DNA from: Lachnospiraceae bacterium
GTDB taxonomy: Bacteria; Bacillota; Clostridia; Lachnospirales; Lachnospiraceae
NCBI GenBank assembly: GCA_015057555.1
Contig: SVEC01000001.1
Location: 124,001 to 188,000, forward strand
DNA length: 64,000 nucleotides
Reading direction: 5' to 3'
The translations under genes were made by a program, and so were the position numbers. Positions within the stretch are counted from its first letter, which is position 1. The number at the start of each line of letters is the position of its first letter. Below, one piece after another: positions 61,231 to 64,000 of this stretch. Under the pieces are notes generated by a model. It was not told the origin of the DNA and made no database searches. It worked only from the letters and a program-made list of their open reading frames with translations.

Positions 61231-61294
61231 TTATTTATGCTATAAAATGATGTTGAGTGGGTGTCCTGTGGCATTCTGGGGTTGCTCAGTGGGT
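61220..61294 (+). promoter_or_regulatory. mraZ promoter with TGGG boxes (possible MraZ operator)
   Basis: TTGCAT (61220-61225), 17-bp spacer, TAAAAT (61243-61248), then TGG-type boxes at about 61258 (TGGGT), 61269 (TGGC), 61277 (TGGGG) and 61290 (TGGGT). MraZ of E. coli binds direct TGGG repeats upstream of its own operon to repress it. Here spacing is roughly but not exactly 10 bp, so the assignment is tentative. Confidence 0.5.
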
Positions 61295-61342
61295 GCTGAA
61301 TAGGATGTACATTTAAATCTCATGAAAGGATAAAGCTAAAGC

Positions 61343-61792
61343 ATGACTTACTTTTTGCTAGGACAATCAAATCATAGTTTAGATGCTAAGGGCAGACTTA
61401 TTGTACCTATTAGGCTTAGACAGGGCTTAGGTGCGCAGTTTGTTATGTGTAATGGTTATGGCGATTATGTACAGCTTTTTCCTTTGGAACAGTGGGAGAA
61501 ATTTTCAGCTCAGCTTAATGAGCTTGATCCATCAGATGAGGAGAATAGAAGCTATCAAAATTTCTTCTTTGCTTCAGCAAATATTTGTGAGCCAGATGGA
61601 CAGTACAGAATAGTTATTCCACAGCAGATGAGAGAGGATATGGGTATTGATAAAGAGGTTGTTCTTATAGGTAATGGAACCTCAGCTCAGCTTTGGGCTA
61701 AGGAGGCATGGGATGCACATTATAAGAATACTTGTAGTAATATCGGTGCCATATCAAAGAATATATCATTGAAGAAAAAGGCTGAGTCATAG
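61343..61792 (+). CDS. mraZ: Transcriptional regulator MraZ
   Basis: A 149-residue AbrB/SpoVT-fold DNA-binding protein, the first gene of the division and cell-wall cluster. It shows the duplicated fold with DAKGRLIVPIRLRQGL and DGQYRIVIPQQMRED, the two RhVP-type motifs. It represses its own operon in studied bacteria; TGGG boxes upstream fit this. AAAGGATAAAG precedes the ATG. rsmH follows by 15 bp. Confidence 0.95.
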   Translation: MTYFLLGQSNHSLDAKGRLIVPIRLRQGLGAQFVMCNGYGDYVQLFPLEQWEKFSAQLNELDPSDEENRSYQNFFFASANICEPDGQYRIVIPQQMREDMGIDKEVVLIGNGTSAQLWAKEAWDAHYKNTCSNIGAISKNISLKKKAES

Positions 61793-61807
61793 GCCTGGGA
61801 GGTAAAG

Positions 61808-62743
61808 ATGGAATTTAAACATATTTCAGTACTCCTAGATGAAACCATTGACAGCTTAAATATAAAGCCAAATGGAATATACGTGGATGGAACACTGGGT
61901 GGTGGAGGACATTCACTTGAGATTTGCAAAAGGCTTGGAGAAGGTGGAAGACTTGTAGGCATCGACCAAGATATGGATGCCATAAAGGCCGCCACAGAGA
62001 GATTAGAAGAATATAAGGATAAAATTAATATTGTACATAGTAATTATCAGGACATAGAGTCCTGTTTGGGAGAACTTTCTATCTGCGGTGTAGATGGAAT
62101 AGTTCTCGACCTTGGAGTTTCTTCCTATCAGCTTGATAATGTTGATAGAGGATTTACATACAGAGAGGATACACCTCTCGATATGAGAATGGACCAAAGT
62201 CAAACTAGAACAGCAAAGGATATTGTAAATGGATATTCAGAGATGGAGCTGTTTAAGGTGATTAGGGACTACGGTGAGGATGGCTTTGCAAAAAATATAG
62301 CCAAGCACATTGTTAAGGCTAGAGAGGATGGTCCTATAGAGACCACAGGCCAGTTAAATGAAATTATCAAGGCAGCCATTCCTGCTAAGATGAGACAAGG
62401 AACTGGACATCCTTCTAAGAAGACATTTCAGGCAATTAGAATAGAGTTGAATCAGGAGTTAGAGGTTCTTGAGAATTCTGTAGATAAGATGATAGAGCTT
62501 CTTAATCCGGGAGGGAGACTTTCTATTATAACTTTCCACTCCTTAGAGGACAGAATAGTTAAGAACATATTTAGAAAAAATATGAATCCCTGTACATGTC
62601 CACCAAGCTTTCCAGTTTGTACATGTGGACAGGCCCCTAAGGGAAAGATAATTACTAGAAAGCCTATTATCCCTAGTGATGAAGAGATAAATGAGAATAA
62701 GAGAGCAAAAAGCTCAAAGCTAAGGGTATTTGAAAAATTTTGA
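61808..62743 (+). CDS. rsmH: 16S rRNA m4C1402 methyltransferase
   Basis: A 311-residue SAM-dependent methyltransferase (MraW) acting on C1402 of 16S rRNA. Visible motifs are [12 protein letters not shown] (motif I), [10 protein letters not shown]-like [21 protein letters not shown], and the late [11 protein letters not shown] and [13 protein letters not shown] block. Normal length. GGGAGG lies before the ATG. Second gene of the dcw cluster, closely spaced with mraZ and the ftsL gene. Confidence 0.96.
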   Translation: MEFKHISVLLDETIDSLNIKPNGIYVDGTLGGGGHSLEICKRLGEGGRLVGIDQDMDAIKAATERLEEYKDKINIVHSNYQDIESCLGELSICGVDGIVLDLGVSSYQLDNVDRGFTYREDTPLDMRMDQSQTRTAKDIVNGYSEMELFKVIRDYGEDGFAKNIAKHIVKAREDGPIETTGQLNEIIKAAIPAKMRQGTGHPSKKTFQAIRIELNQELEVLENSVDKMIELLNPGGRLSIITFHSLEDRIVKNIFRKNMNPCTCPPSFPVCTCGQAPKGKIITRKPIIPSDEEINENKRAKSSKLRVFEKF

Positions 62744-62771
62744 TAGATGATTTTTAAAGGAGAGATAAGTT

Positions 62772-63257
62772 ATGGGTGACAGACCAAGAAGAACTATGTA
62801 CTATGTTGACGGTAGTACAGTCAGAAAAGTGGAGCAAGCTCCAGTAAGAAAATCAAATAATGAGGTACATAAGAAATCTTCTAATAAGAATGTACAGCAA
62901 AAGAGAGTGTCAGAAAAGGCACAGAATGCGCTTGCTTTCAATAAGGGTTACACAGCCTTTGTTGTATCAGCAGTTCTTATAATGGTTTGTGCTTGTATAA
63001 TGCTACTTTATATGGAGTCAAGAATAAGTCTTCAGCAAGCGAATATTAATGACCTTGAGACACAGCTTGAGGTTATTGAGGAGGAGAATGCAGCATACAG
63101 ACTTAATCTTGAAAGCATGTACACTCTGGATGAAATCTATGACGTTGCAAAGAATGAACTTGGCATGGTTTATGCCGAGAAGGGTCAAATAGTATATTAT
63201 GAAAGTGCAGACGAGGATTACGTTAAGCAGTATCAAGATGTTCCTGAGGCGAATTAA
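62772..63257 (+). CDS. ftsL: Cell-division protein FtsL-like
   Basis: A 161-residue bitopic protein: basic cytoplasmic N-terminus (about 1-55, rich in Lys, Asn, Arg), one membrane helix (about 57-80, AFVVSAVLIMVCACIMLLY) and a short extracellular coiled coil (about 85-125, QQANINDLETQLEVIEEEN). The YDVAKNELGMVYAEKGQI segment at the end matches clostridial FtsL. It partners with FtsB and FtsQ to recruit the division synthase. The assignment rests on architecture and position between rsmH and a PBP gene. AAAGGAG precedes the start. Confidence 0.85.
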   Translation: MGDRPRRTMYYVDGSTVRKVEQAPVRKSNNEVHKKSSNKNVQQKRVSEKAQNALAFNKGYTAFVVSAVLIMVCACIMLLYMESRISLQQANINDLETQLEVIEEENAAYRLNLESMYTLDEIYDVAKNELGMVYAEKGQIVYYESADEDYVKQYQDVPEAN

Positions 63258-63268
63258 GGCCTCAGGAA
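63241..63268 (+). other. Hairpin between ftsL and the PBP gene
   Basis: TTCCTGAGGC (63241-63250) pairs perfectly with GCCTCAGGAA (63259-63268). The left arm includes the last ftsL codons. Only GTTTTG follows, so it may act as a partial terminator or processing site adjusting the level of the downstream gene. Confidence 0.5.
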
Positions 63269-63295
63269 GTTTTGCGTTAAAAAGGTGGATATAAA

Positions 63296-64000
63296 ATGGC
63301 AGTTAAAAAGGGTAAGAATGAAAAAAAAGACAAGAAGCTTACGCCTTTGATGAAAAATAAGCTTCTTTTTGCATTTGTGGTCATTATGGCCGTATTTTTA
63401 TTTTTGGTAATTAGCTTGGTGATGATAAATATCAAGTCCGGCAAGGAATATGAGCAGGTGGTGCTTGCTCAACAGGGCTCAAACAGTTCGCCAATTCCTT
63501 ATAGAAGAGGGGATATTTTAGATTCAAATGGAACAACTCTTGCTACAACTAAAAAAATATACAATCTTATTTTAGAACCTAAGAACATATTAGAGAAGGA
63601 TGAAAATAAAGAAGCTACTGTAGCCGCCTTGAAGAAATATTTTGGATTTACTGATACTGAGATAGCTGACCTTCTTGAAAATGAAAACTCTTATTACGAG
63701 ATAGCAAAGAAAAACTTAGAGTATGACCAGGTAAAACCTTTTAAGGATTTTTTAGAAACTGAGGAAGGCTATAAGGTTACAGGTGTACTGTTCGAGGAAA
63801 AGTACGAGAGAGTATATCCTAATAACGAGCTGGCATGTCATCTTATAGGCTATACCATAGGAACCAATGATGGCCAGGGCGGAATAGAGGGTGCCTATGA
63901 TGAGTATTTAAATGGTAGCAATGGCAGGGAATATACTTACATCAATGATGATAATAGTGTGGCTAAGTCCATAGAGGCACCAACCAATGGATACAACTTA
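63296..64000 (+). CDS. Penicillin-binding protein, N-terminal part (cut by window end)
   Basis: The frame opens at ATG 63296 with AAGGTGG 9 bp upstream and stays open to the last base (235 codons so far). The first residues are Lys-rich, followed by one membrane helix (about 24-45), then the PBP dimerisation domain with PYRRGDILDSNGTTLA (about 70) and ACHLIGYTIGTNDGQGGIEGAYDEYL (about 180-205). The transpeptidase domain lies beyond the window. Its position after ftsL fits the division-specific class B PBP (FtsI) or SpoVD. Which of the two cannot be decided from this part. Confidence 0.9.
   Translation, partial: MAVKKGKNEKKDKKLTPLMKNKLLFAFVVIMAVFLFLVISLVMINIKSGKEYEQVVLAQQGSNSSPIPYRRGDILDSNGTTLATTKKIYNLILEPKNILEKDENKEATVAALKKYFGFTDTEIADLLENENSYYEIAKKNLEYDQVKPFKDFLETEEGYKVTGVLFEEKYERVYPNNELACHLIGYTIGTNDGQGGIEGAYDEYLNGSNGREYTYINDDNSVAKSIEAPTNGYNL

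Overview
This window looks like chromosomal DNA of a low-GC, anaerobic, spore-lineage Firmicute, most likely Lachnospiraceae. The grounds are a complete Rnf complex preceded by NusG-domain-II and Gx-transporter genes, a YlmC/YmxH sporulation-type gene next to nrdR, the NifU-like/GGGtGRT pair, strong purine-rich Shine-Dalgarno sites, and A/T-rich intergenic DNA. No rRNA, tRNA or CRISPR array was seen.

Layout. 1-6.3 kb: a tandem array of five paralogous secreted lipoproteins of unknown function. 6.4-6.6 kb: a 62-bp palindromic tandem repeat. 6.7-11 kb: an ABC-F ATPase, a flavodoxin-like reductase, AraC and TetR regulators, and between the regulators a multi-hairpin element with C-rich loops and an anti-Shine-Dalgarno motif (candidate small RNA). 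11-18 kb: housekeeping genes on the + strand (HD hydrolase, nth, HAD hydrolase, lipase-like hydrolase, a corrinoid-activation-like protein, glpK, a DUF3592-like membrane protein, NusG-II protein, Gx transporter). 18.5-23.6 kb: rnfC, an rnfD-rnfG fusion, rnfE, rnfA, rnfB. 23.7-26 kb: degV, ylmC-like, nrdR, yigZ. 26-28.7 kb: a minus-strand ABC-2 exporter operon. 28.9-31 kb: a membrane chemoreceptor-like protein with a ~205-residue all-acidic repeat tail. 31-35 kb: tgt, yajC, and the NifU-like/GGGtGRT pair. 35-38 kb: a 59-residue Asn/Gln/Met/Tyr-rich peptide, a YbjQ-coiled-coil-winged-helix fusion, and two membrane/coiled-coil proteins. 38.2-42.7 kb: potABCD polyamine importer.

42.8-51.2 kb is an accessory segment bounded by two near-identical XRE regulator genes in the same orientation with matching control regions. 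It holds an unrecognised protein divergent from the first regulator, a serine recombinase, an internally deleted acyltransferase-3 protein, a PlsC-like acyltransferase, an orphan protein, two adenylate-forming enzymes sharing an N-terminal YPSIDKPW tag, and remnants of further tagged genes. The duplication, recombinase and decay products suggest a small mobile or recombining island.

51.7-61 kb returns to core-like genes: a FliB-like protein, a membrane diguanylate cyclase, a PHP phosphoesterase, a PAP2 phosphatase, an SCP2-domain protein, a WYL regulator, hslO, a methyltransferase, ychF and lgt. 61.3-64 kb is the start of the division/cell-wall (dcw) cluster (mraZ, rsmH, ftsL, penicillin-binding protein gene cut by the window end), preceded by TGG-rich repeats that may be MraZ sites.

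Most promising for follow-up: the candidate small RNA at 10.2 kb, the XRE-bounded island with tagged adenylating enzymes, the acidic-tailed receptor, the rnfD-rnfG fusion, the lipoprotein array, and the YbjQ-coiled-coil-winged-helix protein.
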